A stretch of 64,000 bases of DNA from Akkermansiaceae bacterium (GTDB lineage: Bacteria > Verrucomicrobiota > Verrucomicrobiia > Verrucomicrobiales > Akkermansiaceae): the NCBI GenBank assembly GCA_030725745.1, contig JANRFH010000019.1, positions 5,779 through 69,778 on the forward strand, given 5' to 3'. Below are positions 33,002 to 40,993 of the stretch, piece by piece. Both the position numbers and the translations under genes were made by a program. The notes below the pieces were generated by a model. The model worked only from the letters and a program-made list of their open reading frames with translations, made no database searches and had not been told where the DNA came from. The first letter of the stretch is position 1; every line of letters starts with the position of its first letter.

Positions 33002-33141
33002 CGTGAAAAGATGGAAATCTTTGGATACAGATGGTCATGGTGATGAATTTACCTATTGGTGCAGACTAGATCAAAGCCCCGTAGAAAATAGGTCTGGCTG
33101 GATAACTCGACAAATTTCGAAAGTGGGTTAACGGTAAACAT

Positions 33142-34062
33142 ATGAAATGGTTGGTACAAGGAATCACGTTCACCATGCTGAGCGTGGTATGCGCCCAGAC
33201 ACCGGACGGAGTGGCGGAGCTGAAAACCGAAGATCTCCGCCGATTGCTGGAGGATAAGGATGGCGATGCAGCTACCTTGGCGAAGAGTTTGCTAGGCACT
33301 CAGGATACGAACCGACTCTTCTATTTCCCCACCCACGATATCCCCGCGACCCCGAAGGACTGGGGCTTCGCCTACGATGAAGTGGATTTCAAATCAGGTG
33401 ATGGCACCAAGCTTCACGGCTGGTTTCTGAAAGCCCGCGGAGACAGGCCAAAGGGAACTGTCGTTTTCTCCCATGGAAATGCTGGGTCGATCGGACACCA
33501 TCTCGGCTTCGTCATGTGGTTGGCCGAGGCCGGCTACCAGGTATTCATCTATGACTACCGAGGCTTTGGAGAATCCGATGGGGCAGTGAACCGAGAAGGG
33601 ATGGTGCAAGACGTAAGCGCAGCCTTCGAGTATGTAGTGAAACGCCCGGATGTAGATAAGGAGAAAATCGTTTCCTACGGCCACAGCCTCGGCGGCGCGA
33701 AGTCGGTCACTGCTCTTGCGCGTAAAAAACTGGAGGGACTTCGCGCCATCATTATCGATGGAACTTTTTCTTCGTATCAAGCGATGGCGCGCGTCGTCGG
33801 AGGTGATCTGGGTGCAAGCCTGATCACAGACGAGCTTTCACCCCGCGAATCCATGAAGCAAATCACTCAAACTCCGCTCTTGGTGATTCACGGCGATAAA
33901 GATCAGGTAGTCCCACTTGCGCAGGGCAAGGAACTCTTCGAGCTAGCTAACGAACCGAAGACCATGTTTGAGGTGAAAGGTGGCACCCACGGTGACTCCC
34001 TCGCACGAGACGGCGGAGCCTACCGCAAGCGCATGCTCCTGTGGCTAGACGAGGTGATGTGA
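33142..34062 (+). CDS. Exported alpha/beta hydrolase (serine esterase type)
   Basis: The 306-residue protein has a short hydrophobic leader (MKWLVQGITFTMLSVVCA). The alpha/beta fold shows the oxyanion loop SHGNAGSIGHH (110-120), the nucleophile elbow GHSLG with Ser182, the acid HGDKDQVVP and the final His in GGTHGDS. It resembles the ABHD13/17 or YfhR-type serine hydrolases; the substrate is unknown. The start follows a 230-base spacer with the palindrome at 32984. Confidence 0.88.
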   Translation: MKWLVQGITFTMLSVVCAQTPDGVAELKTEDLRRLLEDKDGDAATLAKSLLGTQDTNRLFYFPTHDIPATPKDWGFAYDEVDFKSGDGTKLHGWFLKARGDRPKGTVVFSHGNAGSIGHHLGFVMWLAEAGYQVFIYDYRGFGESDGAVNREGMVQDVSAAFEYVVKRPDVDKEKIVSYGHSLGGAKSVTALARKKLEGLRAIIIDGTFSSYQAMARVVGGDLGASLITDELSPRESMKQITQTPLLVIHGDKDQVVPLAQGKELFELANEPKTMFEVKGGTHGDSLARDGGAYRKRMLLWLDEVM

Positions 34063-34078
34063 GTAATATTTTAAGGTG

Positions 34079-34204
34079 TTACGCATCCATGGGCATCTGC
34101 GCATAAAGTTTTTCAGCAGAGGACAGGCGGCTCATCTTGAAGTCGTCAAAAACACCGTACCTCAGTAGCTTGCAAAGCCGCGCTCTATAGAGAAACTCAA
34201 TGAC
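34079..34204 (-). pseudogene. Possible C-terminal remnant of an unknown gene
   Basis: In the spacer between two plus-strand genes, the minus strand reads a protein-like tail without a start codon of its own: DRKVIEFLYRARLCKLLRYG, then VFDDFKMSRLSSAEKLYAQM, PMDA and stop (TAA at 34081-34079). The composition is that of a helical protein end, unlike random sequence. Upstream the frame runs into the gene at 34216 with only a weak TTG start. I do not recognise the family; chance cannot be excluded. Confidence 0.35.
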
Positions 34205-34215
34205 CTTTCTATCCC

Positions 34216-34539
34216 ATGACCACCCAAGAGATCCAAGAATACATCGACGCAGCAATCAGCGCGAATTTCTCAGGCTACATCACGGAGACGGGGGAGATGA
34301 TGACGAGTGAGGGAGGGGACGGAAGGTTTCTGGGGAAAGTGGTGGCGACGATGTATGTCGGTCTGCCCGGGGGGAAGGATATCTTCCTAGCGATCGGGGA
34401 GACGGCGAAGCAATCGCAGATTATCAAGCTTGGGGATTCGGAGTGCCTGAAGCCGAGCACTACGGAACTGGATCTGTTGCTACTCAAGGAGCTTGGGATT
34501 GGCAGCGATGAAGCGGATGCGGGTAGTGAGGAGAAGTGA
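34216..34539 (+). CDS. Small acidic protein, function unknown
   Basis: A 107-residue cytoplasmic-looking protein that starts MTTQEIQEYIDAAISANFSG. It has Gly-rich strands (GGDGRFLGKVVATMYVGLPGGKDIFLAIGETAK) and an acidic tail. Base composition and frame support coding. No domain is recognised. It converges with the tesA-like gene. Confidence 0.6.
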   Translation: MTTQEIQEYIDAAISANFSGYITETGEMMTSEGGDGRFLGKVVATMYVGLPGGKDIFLAIGETAKQSQIIKLGDSECLKPSTTELDLLLLKELGIGSDEADAGSEEK

Positions 34540-34551
34540 ATTTTCCCGTGT

Positions 34552-35226
34552 CTAAAAGCGAGCCTCCTCGAGTTGTTCAGAGATTGCTGGCTCTAGGATT
34601 TCCCAAATATTTTCTGCGACCTTTTCCTGACCTTCGAGCGTGGGATGGATGCCGTCGGGTTGGTTTAAGTTTTCCACTCCACCTACGCCTTTTAGGAGGT
34701 AGGGAATGAGTGTAGCTTTGGCTTCCGATGCGGCTTCCGAGAATATTGCTTTGAAGCGCGTGGTGAAGGTGGAACCCATGTTTTCTGGCATTTGCATGCC
34801 GGCGATGAAGATTTTGATCTCGGAGTTCTTAGCGCGGGCTTTCTCGATGATACCGAGGAGGTTTTTCTTGGTTTCCTGAGGGGAAATGCCACGTAAGCCA
34901 TCGTTTCCACCGAGGGCGATGATGAGAATATCGGCTCCTTTTCCCATGGCCCATGCGACGCGGCGCAGGCCTCCGGCGGTGGTGTCTCCACTGACCCCGG
35001 CGTTGGCAACGGTGTAAGGCAGGTCGGCGGTGTCGATTTTTTCCTGAAGGAGGGCGGGATATGCTTCGCTTGGATCGAGGCCGTAGCCAGCGGTGATGCT
35101 ATCGCCAAGGATGACGATGCGTTTCTTTGTATCATTTGCATCCGGGCTTTCTTGGGCGAATAGTGATGCGCTTCCAAGCAGGAGTAACCCTACGATCAAA
35201 TTTTTCACGAATGTCTTCCGCATCAT
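34552..35226 (-). CDS. tesA: Arylesterase / GDSL-type lipase of the TesA group, exported
   Basis: A 224-residue SGNH hydrolase with a signal peptide (MMRKTFVKNLIVGLLLLGSASLFA). Blocks seen: GDSITAGYGLDPSEAYP with Ser43, the Gly of block II (AGVSGDTTAGGLRR), GGNDGLRG (Asn in block III) and DGIHPTLEGQ with Asp191/His194. TesA acts as a periplasmic thioesterase/lysophospholipase/arylesterase. Its first codons overlap head-to-head with the start of the ABC ATPase gene (35211), the same divergent pairing known for E. coli tesA and ybbA. Confidence 0.92.
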   Translation of the reverse strand: MMRKTFVKNLIVGLLLLGSASLFAQESPDANDTKKRIVILGDSITAGYGLDPSEAYPALLQEKIDTADLPYTVANAGVSGDTTAGGLRRVAWAMGKGADILIIALGGNDGLRGISPQETKKNLLGIIEKARAKNSEIKIFIAGMQMPENMGSTFTTRFKAIFSEAASEAKATLIPYLLKGVGGVENLNQPDGIHPTLEGQEKVAENIWEILEPAISEQLEEARF

Positions 35227-35951
35227 CAGCTAGTTTAGAATCCGCACCGGTAACTGTCAAACGACCCATTCTCAAGGTGTCCGGTTTACGCAAAACCCAT
35301 CAGACGACGAGCGGTGATCTGACGGTGCTTAAAGATGTGAGTCTTAGTCTTGAGGCAGGCGATACGTTGGCGATTGTGGGGCCGTCGGGGAGTGGAAAAA
35401 CGACTTTGTTGGGGCTTTGTGCGGGGCTGGATGATGCGAGTGCTGGATCGGTGGAACTGGATGGGATGGCGCTGGAGGGGCTGGATCAGGATGCGCGGGC
35501 GGCTTTGCGGAATCGGTTGGTGGGTTTTGTGTTTCAGAGTTTCCAGCTGATCCCTACTCTGACGGCGATTGAAAATGTTTTGGTGCCGCTAGAGCTGCGG
35601 GGGGAGTCGGGCAAGGGAATCAGGAAGGAGGCGGAGAGGCTGCTGGCGGAAGTGGGGCTGGGCGAGAGGTTGGATCATTATCCGCTTCAGCTTTCCGGTG
35701 GGGAGCAGCAGCGGGTGGCGCTGGCTAGGGCTTTCATCCATCGGCCGAAAATTCTTTTCGCAGATGAGCCAACGGGGAATCTGGATGCGGGGACGAGTGA
35801 GCCTATTGTAGAAATGCTTTTCCGGCTAAATCGCGATGCGGGCACGGCACTGGTGCTGGTGACGCATGATCCTGGGCTGGCCGCGAAGGCTAGGCGGGTT
35901 GTGACGATGAGCGGTGGCATGGTGGTATCAGAGGAGGAAAACGATGTCTGA
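35211..35951 (+). CDS. ABC transporter ATPase, YbbA/LolD type
   Basis: From ATG 35211 the protein has 246 residues, with Walker A GPSGSGKTT (57-65), signature LSGGEQQRVALARA, Walker B ILFADEPTGNLD and the His loop THDP. It belongs to the MacB/LolD/YbbA branch that pairs with FtsX-like permeases. Its stop overlaps the permease start (35944). The first 16 bases overlap the divergent tesA start; no later start codon keeps the conserved N-terminus. Confidence 0.9.
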   Translation: MSSASSASLESAPVTVKRPILKVSGLRKTHQTTSGDLTVLKDVSLSLEAGDTLAIVGPSGSGKTTLLGLCAGLDDASAGSVELDGMALEGLDQDARAALRNRLVGFVFQSFQLIPTLTAIENVLVPLELRGESGKGIRKEAERLLAEVGLGERLDHYPLQLSGGEQQRVALARAFIHRPKILFADEPTGNLDAGTSEPIVEMLFRLNRDAGTALVLVTHDPGLAAKARRVVTMSGGMVVSEEENDV

Positions 35952-38493
35952 TTTTCGCAGACTGCCGCGCAGTTTGTGGACGGCTATATTTCATTCTTGG
36001 GTATGGCGTATGGCGTGGCGGGATAGCCGTTCGCAGCGGGTTCGGTTGGTGGTGTTTTCGTTGGCGATTGTCTCAGGTATCGCGGCGCTGACGGCGATTC
36101 ATTCGTTAAAAGCGAGTGTGGAAAGGGGAATTGCCTCTGAGGCAAAGGCGCTGCTTGGGGCTGATCTACGGGTTTCCTCGCGTAAGGAAATCAATCGAGA
36201 TGAGGTCTACAGGCTTTCGCAAATGGCGAGCCGTTCGAGTCGGGAGACGAGCTTCCCTTCTATGATGAGTTTCCTACCGGAGAAGGGTGCGAGGCTGATG
36301 CAGGTGCGGGGGATTCAGGGAGAGTATCCTTTTTATGGCAAGGTGGAGACGCGGCCTGAGGGTGCTTGGGAGGAGCTTCAGGAGCAGGGTGGAGTGCTGT
36401 TAGAGCCGGCGATACTGGATCAATTTTCCGTGAAGGTGGGTGATGAGGTGGAGCTGGGCGGGGTGAGGTTGAAAATTATCGGAGTGGTGGATAAGCCTGC
36501 GCCTCGGGGGAATCGTTTTAGTGGATTTGCGCCAGAGGCTTATGTGCGTTTAGCGGATATTGAGCGCAGTGGATTGCTGGGAAAAAACAGCATGGCTGGG
36601 TATCAAGTTTATCTGGATGTACCAGGTGAGCGGGATGGGGATGATCTCAAAGATTTGGTCAAAGAGGAGTTTTCTGATGCGCCGTGGCGGCTAGAGACTC
36701 CCGAGGATAGGCAGGAAAATCTGGGAGATGCCCTGGATAATTTTCAGAAATTCCTAGGGCTAATCGCTCTGGCATCGCTGGCGCTAGGAGCGATAGGTGT
36801 GGCGGGCGCGGTGCATGCGCATGTGACGCGCCGCATTCCAACGATTGCGATCCTGCGCTGCCTTGGCTGTCCGGGGCATCTGGCGTTTGGCATATATTTC
36901 GCACAGGCGGCGGCGCTTGGATTGTTTGGAGCGTTGCTGGGGGCGGGGGTGGGTATCGCGATGCAGATGGGCTTGCTGATGGCAATTCGCGGCGAGCTTC
37001 CTATATCGGTGAGTCCCTCGCCGGAGTGGGCCATTGTCATGCGGACTACGATTACTGGATTTCTAGTATGTTGTGGATTCGCATTGCTGCCGTTGATGAG
37101 GATTCGGGAAATTTCTCCGGCGGTGACTTTGCGCAATGGTGGGAGTTTGAAAGGCGGGATGCTGCGTGCGGTGCCGGTTTATGCGCTGCTCATGGGGCTT
37201 TTGATGATAGTGGCACATGCGAACGATCCGAACTGGGTGCGTGCGCTGGCGATGGTTGGTGGGCTTGGTATTGCATTTCTGTCTCTGGTGGGTGTGGCGC
37301 GTGGATTGATGGCGGTGACGCGTAGGGTGCTGGGGAGGAGTTGGCCTTACTTGTTGCGTCAGGGTGTTTCCAATCTGCATAGGCCGGGAAATCAGACGTT
37401 GTTGTTTTTACTTTCGCTGGGACTGGGAACTTTCCTAATGGTGACGATTCTTTTGGCAGGGAAACTTCTCAACAACAGGCTGGATATCCAAGGTGCGGAT
37501 GAGAGCCCAAACCTTTATCTGATCGACGTGCAGCCGGATCAAGTTGTGGGTGTGAAAGAGGTTTTGGAAGCGAGTGATCTCCCGGTATTGGAAAGCACGC
37601 CTATGGTGACGATGCGTGTAAAATCGATACGCGGTGTGCCAGTGGGTGAGGCAAAAGGCGTGCCGAAGTGGGTGGCGAGGCGTGAGTTCCGCTCGACATA
37701 TCGGGATCAACTAAATTTCACCGAGGAGCTAGTGGCTGGCGAGCTGGCAACTGAGATAGCAGATCCGGCGGATGTGGTGCCGCTTTCTCTGGAAGAAGAA
37801 ATCGCAAAAGACATGGGTGTGGGGATCGGTGATGAGATAGTGTTAGATGTGCAGGGGATCGACTTCCGGACAAAGGTGACGAGCCTGCGGCGTGTGGATT
37901 GGAGTCGGTTTAATCTGAACTTTTTCATGGTCTTTCCGCCAGGTGTGCTGGAGGACGCACCGGGCTTCCATGTAGTGACTACTCGGACGCCCACACCGGC
38001 GGCTTCGGGTGATTTGCAGAGAGGGCTTGCTGCGAAATTTGCAAATGTTACGGCGATCGATTTGACGCAGATCTTGGAAACTGTCCGGGATATTCTAGGG
38101 AAAATTTCTACGGTAGTGACTGTCCTCGCCGGATTTACGGTTCTGGCGGGATTGCCGATTTTCATTGGGACTTTGCTGAACGGGCGTGATGTCCGGTTGA
38201 AGGAAAGTGTATTACTTCGCACGTTGGGAGCCTCCGCGAAGCAGGTACGTATGATCTTGGTGGTCGAGTATGCAGCGTTGGGGATTCTTTCCGCGCTGAG
38301 TGGAGTGATCCTAGCCGTGGCGGCAAATGCTGCGCTGGCGGTGTTTATTTTCAAGGCCTCGCCATGGCCTGATGTAGGGCTACTGTTGTCGGCTTTGGGA
38401 TCGGTTGCAAGTATTGCCGTAATCGGTGGCCTCGCCTTGAGCCGGGGAGTATGCAATCACCCTCCGCTAGAAATCCTGCGAGGTGGTGGGTGA
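35944..38493 (+). CDS. FtsX-like ABC permease, YbbP type
   Basis: The 849-residue protein has an N-terminal transmembrane helix (about 28-50), a large periplasmic domain, then FtsX-family helices near 265-370 (IALASLALGAIGVAGAVHAHVTRRIPTIAILRCLG) and again at about 710-830 (VVTVLAGFTVLAGLPIFIGTLLNGRDVRLKESVLLRTLGAS). Two FtsX repeats with four extra central helices is the YbbP layout. With the ATPase it probably forms an exporter or lipid extractor next to the TesA esterase, as in E. coli; the substrate is unknown. Confidence 0.9.
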   Translation: MSDFRRLPRSLWTAIFHSWVWRMAWRDSRSQRVRLVVFSLAIVSGIAALTAIHSLKASVERGIASEAKALLGADLRVSSRKEINRDEVYRLSQMASRSSRETSFPSMMSFLPEKGARLMQVRGIQGEYPFYGKVETRPEGAWEELQEQGGVLLEPAILDQFSVKVGDEVELGGVRLKIIGVVDKPAPRGNRFSGFAPEAYVRLADIERSGLLGKNSMAGYQVYLDVPGERDGDDLKDLVKEEFSDAPWRLETPEDRQENLGDALDNFQKFLGLIALASLALGAIGVAGAVHAHVTRRIPTIAILRCLGCPGHLAFGIYFAQAAALGLFGALLGAGVGIAMQMGLLMAIRGELPISVSPSPEWAIVMRTTITGFLVCCGFALLPLMRIREISPAVTLRNGGSLKGGMLRAVPVYALLMGLLMIVAHANDPNWVRALAMVGGLGIAFLSLVGVARGLMAVTRRVLGRSWPYLLRQGVSNLHRPGNQTLLFLLSLGLGTFLMVTILLAGKLLNNRLDIQGADESPNLYLIDVQPDQVVGVKEVLEASDLPVLESTPMVTMRVKSIRGVPVGEAKGVPKWVARREFRSTYRDQLNFTEELVAGELATEIADPADVVPLSLEEEIAKDMGVGIGDEIVLDVQGIDFRTKVTSLRRVDWSRFNLNFFMVFPPGVLEDAPGFHVVTTRTPTPAASGDLQRGLAAKFANVTAIDLTQILETVRDILGKISTVVTVLAGFTVLAGLPIFIGTLLNGRDVRLKESVLLRTLGASAKQVRMILVVEYAALGILSALSGVILAVAANAALAVFIFKASPWPDVGLLLSALGSVASIAVIGGLALSRGVCNHPPLEILRGGG

Positions 38494-38506
38494 GCTATTT
38501 AGGCGT

Positions 38507-38572
38507 AACGCGGATCTTCAGTCCGCCCCGGAGCAAAGAGCTAAGAAATGTGGTGGACTGAGGATCTGCGTT
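38507..38572. repeat. 18-base stem inverted repeat between convergent genes (GGACTGAAGATCCGCG family)
   Basis: AACGCGGATCTTCAGTCC (38507-38524) pairs with GGACTGAGGATCTGCGTT (38555-38572); the only two mismatches are G-U compatible, so the RNA stem would be continuous over 18 pairs with a 30-base loop. It lies between the 3' ends of the permease gene and the cytochrome gene and could end transcription from both sides. A half-copy is at 61686-61705. Confidence 0.75.
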
Positions 38573-38587
38573 CCATTGGAGATTTCC

Positions 38588-40882
38588 TTATTCTAATTCA
38601 GGAGCTGTGTAGAGACGACCGCTGCGATCTTTGGTCGCTTCATGAACGGTTGTGACATCTTTTTCTGTGACGATACCGGCTGTATTTGTCCAGTTTCCGC
38701 GGATGTAGGTCATGATGTCGGCGATGTCTTTGTCCTTGATCGTGGGGTTCATGGACAGTCCCGGCATGGCGGCTGCGGGATTGTATTTGATACCGTTGAC
38801 GGTGATGGGGCCTTGTAGTCCGTGTAAGAGAATCTTTGCGAGGCGATCGGGATCTCCCGTGACCCACTCGGATTCGTCGAGAGGCGGGCCAAGGTTTGGC
38901 ATTCCTTCACCTTCTTCGCCATGACAGCCGATGCAACCGGCGGCGCCGGTGTAGAGTGTTTTGCCACGTTGGAAAGATGCGAGGTGTTCACCTTTGAGGC
39001 GTTGCTCTGGGGTGAGGGACTTTTTGCTTTTAGCGACGTTGTAGAGATACTTATCGAGGTTGGTGCCGGTTTTTGGGAATGTGGTTATTCCCTGAGAAAG
39101 TAGGCCTGTGGCAATAGCTTCTGCGGCGAATGGGGTTTTGCGATTGAATTGGATGAGGCGAGCTGAGTCGGGTTTCGTCTGGGCTAAGTATCGTAAAACG
39201 TAAGGTTCCAGTGCTTCTCCTTTCTGGGAATTTTCCACTAATGCAATGACTAAGGGGTCGTCTTGCTTGAGTGCTATTGCTGCGGAGAGGGCTTGGACTC
39301 TCAAAGCTTCAGAAACTCCCAAGTTGAAAATGGCGATGAAGTCTTCGCTAGTTAGTTTTTCCAGGCCCGCGAGTGTCCAGAGGGCGTGGATGCGGGTGAG
39401 CTCATTGGGATGCTTGATGAGGGCGGATCTGAGAGGGGCGATGCTCTCGGGGTCGTTTTTTTCCACCAAGAGGCGCTGGGCTGTGTCTCGCCACCAGCCG
39501 TTGGGGTGGGCGAGGGTTTCGATGAGTTCTGTGATGGTTGCTTCTTCGAGCTTGGGCTGTGGGCTTAGGGGCTTGTCCTTGTGGCGGATACGGTAGATGC
39601 GGCCTAGCCCGGAGGATTCGTTTTGTAGGTTTCTGGATTCGTATTGCTCGCGGAGGTAGGAGGTGATGAAGGTCTTGTGCTGGATGATGCCGTGGTAGTA
39701 ATCGACGAGATAAAGGGAGCCATCTGGCGCTGTGTGGATATTGACTGGGCGAAAGCGCTCATCGGTAGAGGCTAGGAACTCGGTGTTTGGGAAGACGTGC
39801 TCACCGGTGAGTTCTAATCCATTTTCACTAACTCGCGTAGATTTGACTAGGCCGACAACAGATTCGGTGGTGAAGGCGACATCGCTCCATGATGCTGGGA
39901 ACTGGTCTCCGCGATAGAAGTCGATTCCGGCAGAGGCGGTGGTATTGACGAGTTTGAATGTTTTGGGGTCGATAAAATCCTCGTTGTAGCCGTTGGCGAT
40001 AGAGATGTATCCGCGGTTTACTCCGGGTGTGACACGGATAGGGAAGACGGCATTGGAGCCGAGCATATCCGAAGTGTCGTTGGGGATTTTAGATAGGGGA
40101 AAGGACTCGATGGTTTCGGGGAGGAGTCGTTCGCCGCGAAGGATGATGGAGTTACTGTTGTGATAAAGGTGGCCAGTGTTGTCCATGGTGATGCCCCATT
40201 GGCCGCGGAACTGGGTGGAATCTTTGAGGAGTTTCCCGTCTTGCCAGCGATATCGGAATTTGTCCTTCGCGCAGTAGAGCCAGTTGTTGAGATGGGGAAA
40301 TAGGCCGTTTGGCTTGTGCTCGACGTTTCCTGTGGGTGAGAAATTTTCGTCAACGACTACGGGCTCGGCGTTTCGCTCTGCGCCGTTTCGTCCGCAGAAA
40401 TATAGCTTGGTTTGATCTGCAAAGAGGATGCCGTCTTCAACGAGAGCGATGGCACGCGGAAGGAGGATATTATCGAGAAAAACGGTGCGTTTATCTACCT
40501 GCCCATCTCCATCGGTATCTTCGAGCACGGCGATGCGACCTTGGGGTAGGTCTTCATCCTTGGCATCGAGGTCGAGCATGTAGCCGATCATTTCCACAAC
40601 CCAAATACGGCCATTTGCGTCGAACCTGAGTGCGACAGGCTTCTCAACTAGAGGCTCGTATGCTACTGGCTCGATGATGAAGCCTTCTGCGATGGTGAAG
40701 CTCTTGAGTGCGTCTTCGACAGAAAGGACGGGTGAGGGCGGGATGAGATTCTCCGGGACTACCGGGCTCATGTCATTATGCCCTTTACGGTTACCTTCTT
40801 GGGCGAGGAGTGGCGCGGCTAGGAGTAGTGTTAGTGAAAGGGTTTTCAAGATGCATGATGTTACGCAAGAAAAGGACATCAT
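38588..40882 (-). CDS. PVC-type heme-binding membrane-bound dehydrogenase (six-bladed domain, HEAT, cytochrome c)
   Basis: The 764-residue exported protein has a signal peptide (…TLSLTLLLAAPLLAQ), an N-terminal beta-propeller-like dehydrogenase domain (about 50-440, FDANGRIWVVEMIGYMLDLD and TAPDGSLYLVDYYHGIIQHK), a HEAT-like helical region (about 450-590), and a C-terminal cytochrome c with CIGCH at 650-654 and a Met-containing loop (AMPGLSM) likely to hold the axial ligand. This fusion is a hallmark of Planctomycetes and Verrucomicrobia and is thought to oxidise sugars or alcohols. It stands alone here. Confidence 0.92.
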   Translation of the reverse strand: MMSFSCVTSCILKTLSLTLLLAAPLLAQEGNRKGHNDMSPVVPENLIPPSPVLSVEDALKSFTIAEGFIIEPVAYEPLVEKPVALRFDANGRIWVVEMIGYMLDLDAKDEDLPQGRIAVLEDTDGDGQVDKRTVFLDNILLPRAIALVEDGILFADQTKLYFCGRNGAERNAEPVVVDENFSPTGNVEHKPNGLFPHLNNWLYCAKDKFRYRWQDGKLLKDSTQFRGQWGITMDNTGHLYHNSNSIILRGERLLPETIESFPLSKIPNDTSDMLGSNAVFPIRVTPGVNRGYISIANGYNEDFIDPKTFKLVNTTASAGIDFYRGDQFPASWSDVAFTTESVVGLVKSTRVSENGLELTGEHVFPNTEFLASTDERFRPVNIHTAPDGSLYLVDYYHGIIQHKTFITSYLREQYESRNLQNESSGLGRIYRIRHKDKPLSPQPKLEEATITELIETLAHPNGWWRDTAQRLLVEKNDPESIAPLRSALIKHPNELTRIHALWTLAGLEKLTSEDFIAIFNLGVSEALRVQALSAAIALKQDDPLVIALVENSQKGEALEPYVLRYLAQTKPDSARLIQFNRKTPFAAEAIATGLLSQGITTFPKTGTNLDKYLYNVAKSKKSLTPEQRLKGEHLASFQRGKTLYTGAAGCIGCHGEEGEGMPNLGPPLDESEWVTGDPDRLAKILLHGLQGPITVNGIKYNPAAAMPGLSMNPTIKDKDIADIMTYIRGNWTNTAGIVTEKDVTTVHEATKDRSGRLYTAPELE

Positions 40883-40993
40883 CTATCGATTTTTCATGAA
40901 ATGCAGACAGGGCGATCATGATGAGGTTTTCTGCGAGTGAGAAGAAGCTGAGTGGCTTCTTGGGCTGCTGAAAACCGGGCACGATCGGCATTC

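Noticed and set aside
33003-33131. 42-codon GTG frame between the palindrome and the hydrolase gene
   Set aside because: It begins two bases after a TATAAT box, has no ribosome site, and its sequence has no recognisable pattern.
40883-40993. Small frame between the cytochrome and copA genes
   Set aside because: It overlaps the cytochrome start and shows no protein-like pattern.
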